From assembly GCA_035610365.1 (NCBI GenBank), contig CM069434.1, forward strand, positions 98,816,806-98,880,805: a stretch of DNA of 64,000 bases. Direction: 5' to 3'. A program made the translations under genes and the position numbers. Positions 21,480 through 33,084 of this stretch are shown here, piece by piece. Under the pieces are notes generated by a model that saw nothing but the letters and a program-made list of their open reading frames with translations, had not been told where the DNA came from and searched no databases. This stretch comes from Aquatica leii (Eukaryota; Arthropoda; Insecta; Coleoptera; Lampyridae). Within the stretch, counting starts at the first letter, position 1; each line of letters begins with the position of its first letter.

Positions 21480-21723
21480 TACACTTACCCTGCGTGGAGT
21501 ATATATAAATACCTATCGTGTCACAACACGTGAATGTTTTAAGAAAACAATTTTTAATTCACGCAGAAATAGGTTATGTCGTGAACGATGTTAAAGTCAA
21601 AATGCCCATCTATCGTCTTCTCAATACGAAGGGACCAACGATAGATGGCGTCGTGAAATGGAAAAGTAATTTTAATTAAACCAATATACAGAGTAGTGCA
21701 TTTTTAAATTTATGCACGTAACA
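21480..21723 (-). repeat. 5' LTR of element A
   Basis: Partner of 17510-17760. Its element-sense start is TGTTACGTGCATAAAT, which gives the TG start expected for an LTR. Confidence 0.85.
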
Positions 21724-23663
21724 TCTGAATAGTAAATTTTACGTGTTACCTACACGTTTTTTTGGTATGTTTAAGGAACACGATTTAAAACAGATGTTTA
21801 ATTTAACACATTAACTACGTATTTGAATTATTTCTTAGGTTAGTAAATTTTAACGTATTGTTTACGTATATACAAACCTATTAAAAAACACGTAATATTT
21901 TTAACATATGCACGTTTAATTGACGTTTGGTTGGCATTAAATTTACGACACAACAAATTTAGTACGTGTTATGTTTCGTGCTGTACGAATTTTGTCTAAG
22001 AGCGTAATTGTTATTTTTGCGAATGAGAGGGTACTGATTTTTACTTCCGTTTCTGACGTTGAGATCTACATTTTAGGTATCGTTGTTGGTGGGTAGATCA
22101 ACTTTGATTTGTGTGTATTGCATATGAAGATTTTGCTAAGGTGGAAATTTAATTGTTTTACGACGCGATTTGGTTTTTTTGTGGTATCGCAGCAAGTTGG
22201 GTTACTTGTACGTGTCTGCTCTATTGGAATTGGTTAAATGCTTACCAAGTTTTTTCGTGTAATGCGGATAACTTACAAATTGGAACCTGTACGGATGCAA
22301 TTATTAAACACAAACACAAGTTTTAAGGGATAATTTGTGGTTAAGTTGGTGAGATATTTGTGAGTTAGACGATTACTCTCAAAGATTCAATGGCACACCT
22401 CCGTGTTATCAGTTAAAATCATTTAGAAGGTTGACGCATCTTGTTTATAATATCATTGTGTAACCGTCGTTTGAGTTTGTGCGATTTCTTTTGTGAAAGA
22501 CCCGGTATTTGAATTAATTTTATTTGTTTTGTATACTTTTGGATTGTGTGAGTAATTTCACGTTAATTTAATGAAGTGTTAAATTCATCAAAGTCAATTA
22601 ATTCAAAATTATTACGCTGCATATACCTACGTATTCTGCATTTACGTTAATTTGGGATTTTCTTTGTCCTGGTAAAATTCCAGTTGTATCTAAATTTATG
22701 TTTTCCTTTTGAGATACTATTGTAATTAAATAGATTTTAGCAGTTTGGTTATCTTAAGCTTGTTTAAAAGTTCATTGTATTAACCACATTCTTAGCGCAT
22801 TTGGAATTGAGCCATGTTGATTTTTTATAATTTATTGCTTCAAACAGTCCATTTTATTATTCGGTCTTTATGAGTATAACTGAATATTTTGGTTTGGATA
22901 TTTTTTTTAGTTGTTGCATTTCTCACAATGAGAAAGGCCGTCTTTGAAAACTACTTTTATGTTTTAATTAAATCTATTTGTATCTTCTTTCCACGTCTTT
23001 GTTTTACTGTGTCTGTTCACAAAGATTTTAGTCACAGCTCTTTATGGAAATGGTAGCGCACTGAGTTTATAAGTATAAGATTTTTTGATTAGGGGAATGG
23101 GTTCACAAGTTTTCAATCACAAAAAACATTAAGATGTAGTTTTGGGGTTTGGGGCCAATCAACCTTTAAGATTCGAAGGTATCCGCGGGAGTAATGCCGA
23201 AAACTGTAAATTTTTAGTTCAGTTGGTAGAATTTTGTTTCTCCTAGTTCGTAAAAGTTACAGCTTTTCAGGAAAAATTTCACGTGCTTTCGAATTTTATG
23301 TCTACGGAAAGAAAAATTGTGTATTAAGTTGTGCGACTCGGCTCAATTTTTGCCTTAGCGCGGTTTACCGTTAATTTTCCGACGGATCTTTGTCCATTGA
23401 AGGTACCTTAAAGATCTTTTTACAGTCAACATCTGGCAACCTTGTGGTCAACTAAAAGCCTCTTCCTGGAACTACTACTACGAAAATTTAAGGTATTTAT
23501 TTATTACCGTTTATACTAAATTGGTGAACGTAATTTCGCGAGTTTAATGTTTTAAAAGCTTTGATTTTAAACAGAATAAGAATAAAAAAAAATCTGCAAG
23601 TTACTGAGTAGATCGATTTTATTGTTTTTTTATTTTACAATTTTTTTAAAGTCGTTATAGCTT
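21724..23663. other. T/G-rich spacer between gypsy-like elements A and B
   Basis: About 1.9 kb with no recognised coding sequence. Its base composition (T- and G-rich on the plus strand) resembles the 5' leader-like region inside element B (about 26.95-28.55 kb). It could be a detached leader of a third copy. Confidence 0.45.
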
Positions 23664-23830
23664 TGTTGAGCGTAGACACCGCTAAACGGAGGCCTGTGTT
23701 GCACAAACGTTACCGGAAGAAAAATGAAATCGTGTTTTTAAAATTTGACAGTGAAAACACGAAAAGTGCAGGTGTCAAGGACAAATTTTATACTCGAAAA
23801 ATTTTAACATACCAACTTTTTAACATAACA
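23664..23830 (-). repeat. Left 167-bp LTR of element B
   Basis: Plus-strand ends are TGTTG and TAACA. Shared with 29746-29912: GTAGACACCGCTAAA, GTTACCGGAAGAAAAATGAA, TTTTATACTCGAAAAA. In element sense GGGGGGAATT, a polypurine tract, lies directly outside its TG end (23831-23840). Confidence 0.8.
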
Positions 23831-25889
23831 AATTCCCCCCGGCAACATAAAAACCTGGAAAGTGGACACTCTAAAATCAAGAATCGAAATTGAGGCATAC
23901 GCTAAAGACAAAATCTTAAAATTCAAAATCAATCCAAATACAATAACACCCAACCCAAAAAGAAACATAAATGAAAGAAGTATCACCAACCAAATGTATC
24001 CAACAGTCGCATGAAGAGGAATGATACTCCAAAGAACCAAATACTCCAACCAACAGAAATGAAACATCAGAAAAAAGTAGTCGTTGAAAGTCGACATCAG
24101 TCGTTACGCTATAAAAGCAAGAAAACTGCACAGACCCATAAACCTCACTGACGGACAAAATCAAGCAAATCAAGAGAAAAAAAAGTATAGGAAAGGAAGA
24201 AGTTTAAACCACGGTTAAAAACTACGCCCTAAAATCTCATGAAATCCCAACTCACAGATACAAAATCAACCCTAAATATGAGTCCCCAAAGCTAACTAAA
24301 AAAAGAAGTAAAAAACCGATTATCTATTACATTTTGAATGGTGATATACGTATTTTAAAAAAAAAGTTGAAAAGAAAACTAAGACCCCAAACGGACTGTA
24401 CAGTACTAAGCAAAAAAAAACCAACGAAGAAATCTCAAGCAAAAAGGAAGATTCTCATTAAAAAGTCGACACATGTCGGACTACCTAAAAGGCAGAGAAA
24501 AAGAATCAGTAATTCAAAAAGTCACAACTACGAAGTCACCAAAAAGCTGAACACTATATAAGTGCCAATTCAAGAAAAATCCAAACCGCGTAACACAAAA
24601 CAAAAACGACAAAAAGAAAGAAAAAAATCAAGAGTAAATAAGAAGGAATAAGAAGCTTCACTTGCTAATCGAACATCGTGAGTCAGTGCTTGTCGTGTTG
24701 GAATGTCACCCTAGAACGTAAATGCGGAAAAACGGATTATAATATTCCAAGAGCAAAAGAAACCCAAAAAAGAGAAATGTCCTAACTGTGACTGACAACA
24801 TCAAAAATGCCGATTAAGCAAAAGTACGAAGTACAAGAAGCGACGTTGCAGTCTATTCTAAGTTCTAAAACAAAAACAACGAAACAAAAACCCAATAAAC
24901 CCAATACAGCAAGAAAAGTAAGCGAGAAAGAAAAAAAAAGAAAAGAAACATAGTTGAGTGAACACTAAGGAAAGAAGTTACTAAAAAGAAAAAAGAAAGA
25001 AAGTGTTCAAGCAACTAACTAAAACTGAGAAAAAAAAAACAATTGACCTAAGTCAGAAAGACAAAAAAGGAAGAAAAGATACAGACGGAGAAAGATAAGA
25101 CAAGGTGTAAGTGTCTGATTCGTTCTTTTCTCCGTAGAAGAAACGAAAAGGAGTGACCAATCCTACGGTGCCTAATCAACCGCCCAAATATAAAGAAAAA
25201 AAAAGGAAAGAGAAAAGAAATCAGTTAGTCATAGCACGAAAGCGTACCAATTGCTTTCCCAAATTGGATAGTTTACCACAAGACTTTATTGCCGACAAGC
25301 GGAATAGGAACCCCAATATGTACAAAAGAAAACCTAACCTAAAACCAAACCAAGCGTCTTACTAGTGACTTACCAATCTCAAAATGGCCGACTAAGCGGA
25401 TATAGCTATATACAAATAGAAAGGTAGTCTGTCTCGAAGTTAGATAGTTAAGTAAAAAAAAAACTCGAAGAAACTTACTAAAAACTTAAGAAAAAAAAGA
25501 ACTTCAGTACAGCAAACTGGAGAAAAACAATTGGGTTGAATCCCAGCTATAGCCAACAAAATACCGTCAACATAGTCAAAGAACCAAATCAAAAAGTCTA
25601 CACACGAGTACCAAAAGAATAGAGAAAAGTGAAAATCCTAGAGTCAAACAAAACAGATAAAAACTTACGACGCTTGCGACGCCGGTGAAAAAGAAGGAAA
25701 CGGTTAATAGGAGACAACGAAGCACAACCGGAAATGCCCACCGAGAAGGTGTTGAAGAGAGAACTAAGTTTTGCATCCGTAGAACGAGTACGAACTGCAG
25801 AAAGATTCGCATTTGTCGAGCTAGTCTAGAAGGAATAGACGACGTAGAGCTAACAGTAACACGCTTCCATCGTTGATCTAAACCAAGCG

Positions 25890-26235
25890 CTTTCTGCGAC
25901 CGACAAACTGAATAACAACAATCGTACTGCGCTACTTTAGGTCTCATATGGAGCCCATAAAAACATTGTCAAAGAAAAAGTAACGTCTTGGTAACACTAC
26001 GATGACCAGAAGTAGAGTGGACGTGATGAAAGTGAATAATTGGCTTCCGTTGGTCGTTCGGAACGACCAACTTCCATAAATGCTTATCGTCAGCAGAAAG
26101 CCGTCTTCCTTTCCACAGAAAAGCTTGAACCACTAATCAACGAAAAAATCGACGATGAGACTCTGACACCTCACCCACTAGCTGGTTATACCAGTGATCT
26201 GTAGTAAGGCCGGTAATCCTCGAAACTGACGACAA
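25890..26235 (-). pseudogene. Integrase HHCC zinc-finger remnant (element B)
   Basis: The minus strand reads TDHWYNQLVGEVSES, then LWKLVVPNDQRKPIIHFHHV, HSTSGHRSVTKT and, after a stop, CFYGLHMRPKVAQYDCCYSV. The H-H-C-C arrangement matches the gypsy integrase zinc finger, and LHMRPKVA is close to PHMRPKVA of element A. Stops show it is dead. Confidence 0.65.
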
Positions 26236-26407
26236 ACCAGTCGTCAAAACATAAAGAAAAAAAACCAAACGTAAAGGTTTACCTTTAGAAGTACAACAAA
26301 CAAGATTATTAGATTTAGAAGTAGATATCGAAGGAGAAAGTAAAGAAATATCAAGAAAACAGGTAACCGGAGTAGATAACGGTTGGCTATCATAGTGTTC
26401 ACTTGCG

Positions 26408-26895
26408 TTAACAGAAATCGTCTATGGAAGTCCTAGATTGAACGAGCTGTCTTCCATACGTCACTAATTCTTTAAACGTAAAAATCGACATTAACGAAAT
26501 CCCTGACTGATAAAACAGAGTTAAATTACGAGAAACGATCTTGAGTTGTGCGTGATAAGAGACCGGTTCTAACAGCTGTAAGAAGAGGTACCGCAAGTTG
26601 GTAATGTACATAAAGCCCTCATCATAATCCAAAGGTCGAAACTCCGATTTCAAAAGAGCAGCGTCGTTCCACGAACGTAAAGAACTTCGGTTTGTCCTAA
26701 AAACAAGAAGAGACAAAACCTCAAAAGCTGAGAGAAAAAGTTGATGCTGTGAAACACTACGAGACAAGCACAATTCGTCAATCCGAAGATGAAATTCTAT
26801 AAGCAAAGAAGGATCTTCACCAGAAAAAGTAACATTATAATCTATCTAATTAATTTCCAAATCAGAGTCCGATGAAGTAAGAAGTGGTGGTTTTT
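26408..26895 (-). pseudogene. Gag capsid remnant (element B)
   Basis: The minus strand encodes SGEDPSLLIEFHLRIDELCL, SRSVSQHQLFLS, SWNDAALLKSEFRPLDYDEG and LTLFYQSGISLMSIFTFKEL. This aligns block for block with gag of element A (IDELCLSR, LDYDxxxM, NLTxFYQS). The ORF start and the region past LVTYGRQL are lost. Confidence 0.7.
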
Positions 26896-26899
26896 GGTC

Positions 26900-28880
26900 T
26901 GAGTAATACATACTGAGGTAACCAAAGAGTAGCTGTTTACGAAATTTTGCAAGCTTTGGCAACATACCACACGATTCTGCAACAAGTGGCAACATCGCTC
27001 TTGCGACATTTTGCGCGGGATGCATCTTTTTCGGCTGGAAAGCATCATCTTTGTCCAGACCTTCGAAGTGTTAACATCGTATATTTTTGTTTTAAGTATT
27101 CTTGTTTTATTACTCTTTGTGTGTAATATCACCACGTGTTTTATTTCAAGGTAGTACTGTTTTTATTTTAATGCATATCTGATTTAGCTAACTATTTAAT
27201 TCATTCTTAATTTGTTTATTTTTAAAATATGTTGTACATGCAATTTCTTTCTAGGGTGTAACATTTGTTACCTGCTTTTGTTTGATCGCGTTAATATTGT
27301 GACTTATTTACTGTAGATCTGTCGATTTGCGGTTTGCTTTAATTTTAAATTGGGGATTGAATGGGCATTTCTAACAATGAACAAAGTGTGAACTGACCTG
27401 TTATGTTTTGTACTAACATTTTCCGCCTTGAAGACTACCTTTCAATACGGTGGTAACTATCCAAATATACTTAATTAAAGTCCGTATTGCTTGGTAGCAA
27501 ATCATCTCTAGCCCACGTTCGCACAAGATCGTGTTATTGGTACCTATGCGGGGGGCCGTATTAAGACTAATACTACTTCTGTTTTAATTTTATATGTTTT
27601 GAGATGTTAAATGTGTGTTAATTGCTAGAGATGCCAGATATCAACCCTTGTGTTCATTTTCTTACTTTGGTTCTACGTGCCAAATAGACAGACCTATGGT
27701 TTAGTATAACGATTCATGATCGACAATTATTTTTCAATCCCTTCTGCCTAAGCAGGTAACAAGTGTAGACCTTTGCAACTTTGTGGTTCTTTTGTTTGCG
27801 CTTATAACATTATAACTGTACAACATGTTTTATGTATCTATTTCGTGATTTTATGTCTGTTTTGGATTTAATTTGTGTTGCCAATTGCTATTTTATCACT
27901 TGACTTGTTTTATTTGTGTAATTATTTGTGTTTTTGAATATTTGATCAAATCAGGGGTACAGGGTTGGTTTGGGTTCTTTGTTTATTTAAGTTTTGGTAT
28001 CGTCATTTAAACGTGTATTTTCAACGACAGGCTTTGAGATTGATCGAAGTCCTGTTCCAATTTTCTTGTCTTATGTTAAATGTGCATATTTTTCAACAGT
28101 TTTGTGTGATTTTGTATACTTAAATTTGTTCAGTGTAATTATTGTGTATTTAAGCGAGTAGTTTTTCTTGGGAGTTCTTTTCTGCTCGCAAATCGTCGTT
28201 GAACTGCCCATTCTCCTTTTTGGCCTTGTGTTGCTAATTAATAAATTAATAATTACAAAATTTTAGGAAGCTTTTAAATAAATATCTTTTTGTTTACTGT
28301 GTGTTTTGATCTTCCCTTCCGATTACAGTTCTCTGCAAGTGTATTCGTGTCTCTTTAAGACAACAGAGGGCCTTACTAGACGATCACGTTTGTGTGGGTT
28401 TTGCCGGGTAATTTTAAACTTTACCGCGTTTTCTAAATTTGGGGCGGGTTTGTTTTGGCGGGAAAGTTGGTTTTAACAGCCATTTGTAAGTTTTCCCGCT
28501 CTGATTTGAATTGTTGTAACTGTAATGTGAAGTTAGCGTAGAATCTGGGGTTAGAACATTACAATACCTTAAACAATAAAAATTAAAACAAGAAACTAAT
28601 CAAAGCAGTAAACTAAAGCGGAAATCTGCTAACACACGTGCGACTCAAAATCAACTTATGGCAAAGTAAGTCGATATCTAATGTAAAATCAAGCCAATGT
28701 AGTAAAAACAAAGAAGTTAAACTTAGTAAAGTAACTCCTACGTCAGTCCTGCAACAACTACTAAAGAAGGGAAGTAAAACTTGAAATTGAACTTATAAAG
28801 ACAAAGAAAAGATAAAAGAATCAATAAAACTAGAAGGAATTATAATCGCACAAACAAAATCGATCCCAGACAGTTGGGAG
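26900..28880. other. Leader-like T/G-rich region of element B with a displaced primer-binding-like site
   Basis: No conserved ORF is seen. At about 28855-28877 the plus strand reads GACAGTTGGGAGCCAAATTT, the same layout as CACATTGGGCGCCAAAATTT at the primer-binding site of element A. An LTR would be expected to begin just to its right, but no matching partner LTR was found in the window. Confidence 0.4.
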
Positions 28881-28994
28881 CCAAATTTTGTTACTCTGGT
28901 TTTCGTGTAACAAAAAAAGGTAGGCGACGGCTAACACAGTTGGTCTCGGAGATGAGGTCGCAGGCTTCGTGATGATCGATTCTAAACTAAATCT

Positions 28995-29074
28995 AAAAAG
29001 GCGTCAAAACGATGAAAAATTAAACTAGGAAGACATTTAAATCTACCCACAGCTGAAAAAGAACAAATAACACG
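28995..29074. repeat. Dispersed repeat, copy 1
   Basis: AAAAAGGCGTCAAAACGAT...TTTAAATCTACCC.CAGCT..AAAGAACAAATAAC is shared with 52998-53079. It may be part of an LTR or MITE. Confidence 0.65.
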
Positions 29075-29745
29075 ACTGAAGTGATAACACGAATATAAAT
29101 TTATTTTATCATAGATGTAGTTCAAAGAGGACAAAGAAGGTACATAAGTATAATTATATAAATTTTGCAAACACTAATACATGGGTCGGACAAAATATTA
29201 AGTTTCGCCCTATACTGGACAACACGTTGTACAGTGAACTGACCTAGTCGGACTTTACATTCAAAGAAGGAATGACTTTATATTCGTAAATTTAAAATCA
29301 CCAAAGTATATAAAAAAATTAAGACTTAAAGGCTCAACGCGCACTGCATAAGAATCTGTGACGCACAAAATGATCTAATAATTAATTGTGTTAACAACCT
29401 AACATCTACGTACGGTCATTCTAACAATCGACATGACCAACGAAGTAGTACTCATAAAAATAGAAATTGTAATACTTACAATTATGTTTTATCTAGTAGG
29501 GGATTAGCTAATTCCGTACGTGTATTACCTAACACGTAATATGAAATCTTACACAAAAATGTACATACGGCGTTATCACAAGATAATTCCGTTTTTAGAT
29601 CATACAATCATTGAAGAATCAATTTAAACTTTCAATACAAAAAAAAATTATAATCACATACCCAAAATACTTTCGCTCAGATAGACACAAAATTCGATTG
29701 CATGTTCACGTGGAATTGGGTAAAATAACTAAATGATGAAAACCT

Positions 29746-29912
29746 TGTTGGGAGTAGACACCGCTAAATGGAGGTCAGTGTTGTACAAATGTTACCGGAA
29801 GAAAAATGAAATCGTGTTTTTAAAACTTGACAGTGCACCACAAAAAGTGGGCGTACCGAAGACAAATTTTATACTCGAAAAAGTTTTAACATACCTACTT
29901 TTTAAAATAACA
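29746..29912 (-). repeat. Right 167-bp LTR of element B
   Basis: Partner of 23664-23830 with the same length and ends. No primer-binding site is visible directly inside it (the minus strand continues AGGTTTTCATC). It may be a solo LTR or the end of a rearranged copy. Confidence 0.7.
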
Positions 29913-30127
29913 GTATCTTAGAACATAATCGCGTCACAAATTAAAAAAATTAAAAGTAGCAGTCTAAATTGTAAACAAAATTAAAACAAATATATGACAC
30001 AAACTGTGTTACAGGCAAAAACTTGTAAATGCATAAATCGATTTAGGAAATAAAAAACGATTTTGCTTATTCATCTATTTAAAACTATTGTATTATAAAA
30101 TACGTATAGGTCACATTTTTCTTATTT

Positions 30128-32536
30128 TTAATCGCGTTCAAAATACTCTACCAACATTTGACGAATTTCAGTTAATTCTTGTTTTATATTTTCTAAATCG
30201 GCGACTTCCGCGGTACTATCTTTTTCTCTAAAATATCTTTGTATCAATTGCGACATCAAAATAGGAAAATCTCGGGACAAATGTTCGTCCGCTTCGTTTT
30301 CAATATAACAACAATGTCCAATACTAAATCGAGCAGTTTTTCCAGGAGTCTGTCGAGTACAAATTCGTAACCAGTCTACTACTGCCGCCAGTCCGTTTGC
30401 CGTTGGAATTAAATTAAATGGCGACGGAAGCGTCGTTTGTAGAATGTATTCTAAATAAAACTCGGTTCTACCAAACGTCCACTCGACGTCGGAATTGTCA
30501 TTAACTCTTTGAAAAGTGTTAGACATGGTTGCAATCAACATGTTTAATAATATTATAACTGTTAATACTTCAAACAATGCAAATGCAATGTAACCTACGG
30601 TTTCTGTAAAAGTATGTGTATTAACAATTGTAGTACCTTCCGTTTCGCCAGGTAAATTTTCGATGACCACATCGGCAGATTCCAATGCCGACATACAAAA
30701 TAACGCCCAAAAGAATGTTTTTAAAGTAGATTTCAAATCAACAAAAGAAGATTGTTGCGCAGTTTTCATACCGGACGATTCATCAGTTTGTACCATGCCA
30801 GAGTAATATTGATAAAAAGTGCACAATCCCACGCTAAACGATAAAATTACTATGGAAAATAAACCAATGTACTTGGCAATGTCTGCGCTCATTTTTCCTA
30901 AAGAAATTTGCAATGGTCCTAAGTAGTAATTTAAACGACATAAATATAAAAGTTTAAAATACGCCATAATAACCGCAATAGCAAAAGTGCCTTCCGATAT
31001 CAAAACCGGATCTAAATGGTACCAGTATTTTCTTTCTAAATTTACTTGATCGTTAGCGTTTACGTCTATTAGCGCTGCCAACCAAAAGATGAACGTAGAT
31101 ACGAATAAAAAGTACATTATCATATTGTGACAATTCCAAAGTTGCTTGAAATGGCGTTCAGGTCCTTGTATTGCCATTAATCGCAAGCTGCTCCAAATAT
31201 ATCCAATCACGTACAATATAATTATCGGTTCTAAACCGGAATTAGGCGGAGAACGTTTTTGAGCAACTTTTTCTAAGTTTGATTCAAAGAATATTATAAT
31301 TAAAAATAATATGAACGATGCGTTATGGCTGATCATTTTATTTATGGGTATACTCCAGCGTTGCACCATTGCACTATGTGGAACAAATAAACTCATTACA
31401 CTAATTATTGGTAACATTGTTAATCTATAAATAGGATACACCATCCTTAGCGACCACGGTTTTAATTTCCACTCAATCCAATCTCCATGCCAAGCCGTTT
31501 CTAAAATCTGTTGCGTATTTGGATGGGCCACAAATGCTTTTTGTTTGTAATCCATCGCTAAAATGAGGCGTGGGAAATAGTGTTGACTAGCGTAAAATAA
31601 CCCAGCTTTTTGGCGAAGAATTAATTCCATTTCGCCGGTGCTTCGACAACAACCTATAAGTTCTACAGCAAATGTGCTAATTTCATCAGCTAGTTCAGTA
31701 TAAGCTGCACGAAACTCAATCACTATTTTGGCACATTTTCGAAGTTCGTGCGATAACTGGAAAGCGGTTAGGATTGGATCGTGAGATGAATGACAGATAT
31801 ATGCAGGATTAGTTACAGCTCTATACAAATTTAATCGATGAGTTTCGGCGTGTAATAAATCATCCGATTCGTATTTAATTTTACACTCACCACACAGACA
31901 ATCCGGAGGATGAGGTTTTATAATTTGATGACCTCTTGCGATTAGCATTTCAATAATTTCATAATGCCCACATTGTGCTGCCAATATTAGAGGAGTTATG
32001 TGATCGGGAAAATCTGAACTATGCGTGACACCTTCGAATTCTAAACCGGGCGATATTTCTTGTAATGTATCCAAAAGCGATTGCAAAATTTTTCTTTGGT
32101 TTTCTCTGACAGCGTGTAAAATGCAATCGCCAATGTATATATTAGGTTGCGTTAACAAAAAATCCACCATAGATTCATTGTGGTTTTGAACGGCTATATG
32201 CAGAGCTGATATACCTTGAAAGTTAATACAGTTAACGTTAAACTCGGCATTTGTTAGCAAAAATTGTTTCACTATAGCCACGTCACCATACCCAACTAAA
32301 TCAAAAAATTTCTTTTCCGAATCTTGAAGTTGAGGCAATATAATACTTGGTCTAGGAGCTAATTGTGAAAAATCTTCAGACAATCTTTGATATCCTTGTG
32401 CGGTAGGGTTTCTATAAAAAATCTCGCTTAACCGTCTTCTGCTTCTATTGGCTTGAGGAACACCATCGTACGGTCCTGCAGGAGATGGAACTTGTTTGTT
32501 GGGTGGTAACTTACCGTCATTTAATCGATTGTTCAT
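30128..32536 (-). CDS. TRPC-family cation channel (TRPgamma-like), intronless
   Basis: An 802-residue uninterrupted ORF for a TRPC subunit, a tetrameric plasma-membrane Ca2+/Na+ channel gated downstream of phospholipase C. In order: ankyrin repeats (about 75-205), the TRP_2 domain with the His/Cys zinc-binding cluster H209, C213, C215, C218, six membrane segments (S1 405-418, S2 436-454, S3 472-490, S4 513-532, S5 555-576, S6 646-671), a pore loop (about 605-622, WALFCMSALESAD), the LLNMLIATMSN end of S6, and a TRP box EWTFGR (685-690). The C-terminus has a short coiled coil (778-799) and is much shorter than in fly TRP or TRPgamma. Pore and TRP box deviate from the usual forms (EWKFAR). Canonical TRPC genes have many introns, so this is probably an old retrocopy kept under selection. 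A TATA-like or other promoter is not obvious. Confidence 0.9.
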   Translation of the reverse strand: MNNRLNDGKLPPNKQVPSPAGPYDGVPQANRSRRRLSEIFYRNPTAQGYQRLSEDFSQLAPRPSIILPQLQDSEKKFFDLVGYGDVAIVKQFLLTNAEFNVNCINFQGISALHIAVQNHNESMVDFLLTQPNIYIGDCILHAVRENQRKILQSLLDTLQEISPGLEFEGVTHSSDFPDHITPLILAAQCGHYEIIEMLIARGHQIIKPHPPDCLCGECKIKYESDDLLHAETHRLNLYRAVTNPAYICHSSHDPILTAFQLSHELRKCAKIVIEFRAAYTELADEISTFAVELIGCCRSTGEMELILRQKAGLFYASQHYFPRLILAMDYKQKAFVAHPNTQQILETAWHGDWIEWKLKPWSLRMVYPIYRLTMLPIISVMSLFVPHSAMVQRWSIPINKMISHNASFILFLIIIFFESNLEKVAQKRSPPNSGLEPIIILYVIGYIWSSLRLMAIQGPERHFKQLWNCHNMIMYFLFVSTFIFWLAALIDVNANDQVNLERKYWYHLDPVLISEGTFAIAVIMAYFKLLYLCRLNYYLGPLQISLGKMSADIAKYIGLFSIVILSFSVGLCTFYQYYSGMVQTDESSGMKTAQQSSFVDLKSTLKTFFWALFCMSALESADVVIENLPGETEGTTIVNTHTFTETVGYIAFALFEVLTVIILLNMLIATMSNTFQRVNDNSDVEWTFGRTEFYLEYILQTTLPSPFNLIPTANGLAAVVDWLRICTRQTPGKTARFSIGHCCYIENEADEHLSRDFPILMSQLIQRYFREKDSTAEVADLENIKQELTEIRQMLVEYFERD

Positions 32537-33084
32537 TATTTAAATGTAAATTTATTTTGTAGAAATAGGTTTTAGTAAATTTGTATAAATAAAATTGATT
32601 TAAGTTTTGACATTTATATATTGTCAAAGTGCTTTCAGTGCAATGTCAGTTAAAAATGTATTTAAGTTGGCAAACTCTTTGACTGGCAATATTTTGTAAC
32701 AATAGAAATTTTGTTGCCTAATCAACGCACCTGACAATAGATATATCTATTAAAGATTATTAAGACTAATAAGATATGAAGTTGGTTTCTTAATTGCTAT
32801 GTACCAATAAAATTAAAAAAATCTATTTAGATTATATTCTCAAATAGTTTAATGAAATAACGGCAAACATTTTTTTACAATAGCGCAGATTTATTTAAGC
32901 AAAATTTAAAAAAAAACACTTAAAATAGAAGAAAAAAGTAAACCGTTGTTCTTTTGAGCTTTTTTAATGCAAATTTTTTGAAAAAAGTTTTAAGAAAATT
33001 TTGCCAAATCCTTAGTAGCACAACCAGATCGGATCGAGATAGATTATCAATATTGGTGCAACATTAAAATGTAACACTTTCATA
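32537..33084. other. AT-rich sequence between the TRPC gene and a mariner-like element
   Basis: Non-coding. It contains a detached fragment of the 170-bp satellite at about 32965-33008 (listed separately). Confidence 0.6.
32965..33008. repeat. Isolated fragment of the 170-bp satellite
   Basis: TTTTAATGCAAATTTTTTGA followed by AAAAAGTTTTAAGAAAATTT is essentially identical to the same part of many monomers in the array starting 5 kb away (for example near 38310-38356). The rest of the monomer is absent. Confidence 0.75.

Larger units (their letters stand above)
17510..21723 (-). mobile_element. Deleted Ty3/gypsy-like LTR element A
   Basis: Direct LTRs of about 245-250 bp lie at 17510-17760 and 21480-21723. 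A primer-binding site (21454-21474) and a polypurine tract (17764-17775) show minus-strand orientation. Inside are gag (21286-20504) and the integrase HHCC zinc finger (20496-20212). Protease, RT, RNase H and the integrase catalytic core are missing. The remaining 2.4 kb (17.78-20.2 kb) is A-rich on the plus strand, non-coding, and made of imperfectly repeated blocks. A related copy is element B. Confidence 0.8.
23664..29912 (-). mobile_element. Deleted Ty3/gypsy-like element B, related to element A
   Basis: Bracketed by two 167-bp direct repeats (23664-23830 and 29746-29912) with TG...CA ends and a polypurine tract next to the left one. The interior shares blocks with element A: the start of its 3' region (GGCATACGC, about 23895), the repeated non-coding blocks, a degraded integrase zinc finger (about 26230-25890) and gag (about 26890-26408). 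The stretch between gag and the right LTR is T/G-rich and non-coding. A second primer-binding-like sequence at about 28855-28877, not next to the right LTR, suggests the 5' part is rearranged or composite. No target-site duplication is visible. Confidence 0.65.
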
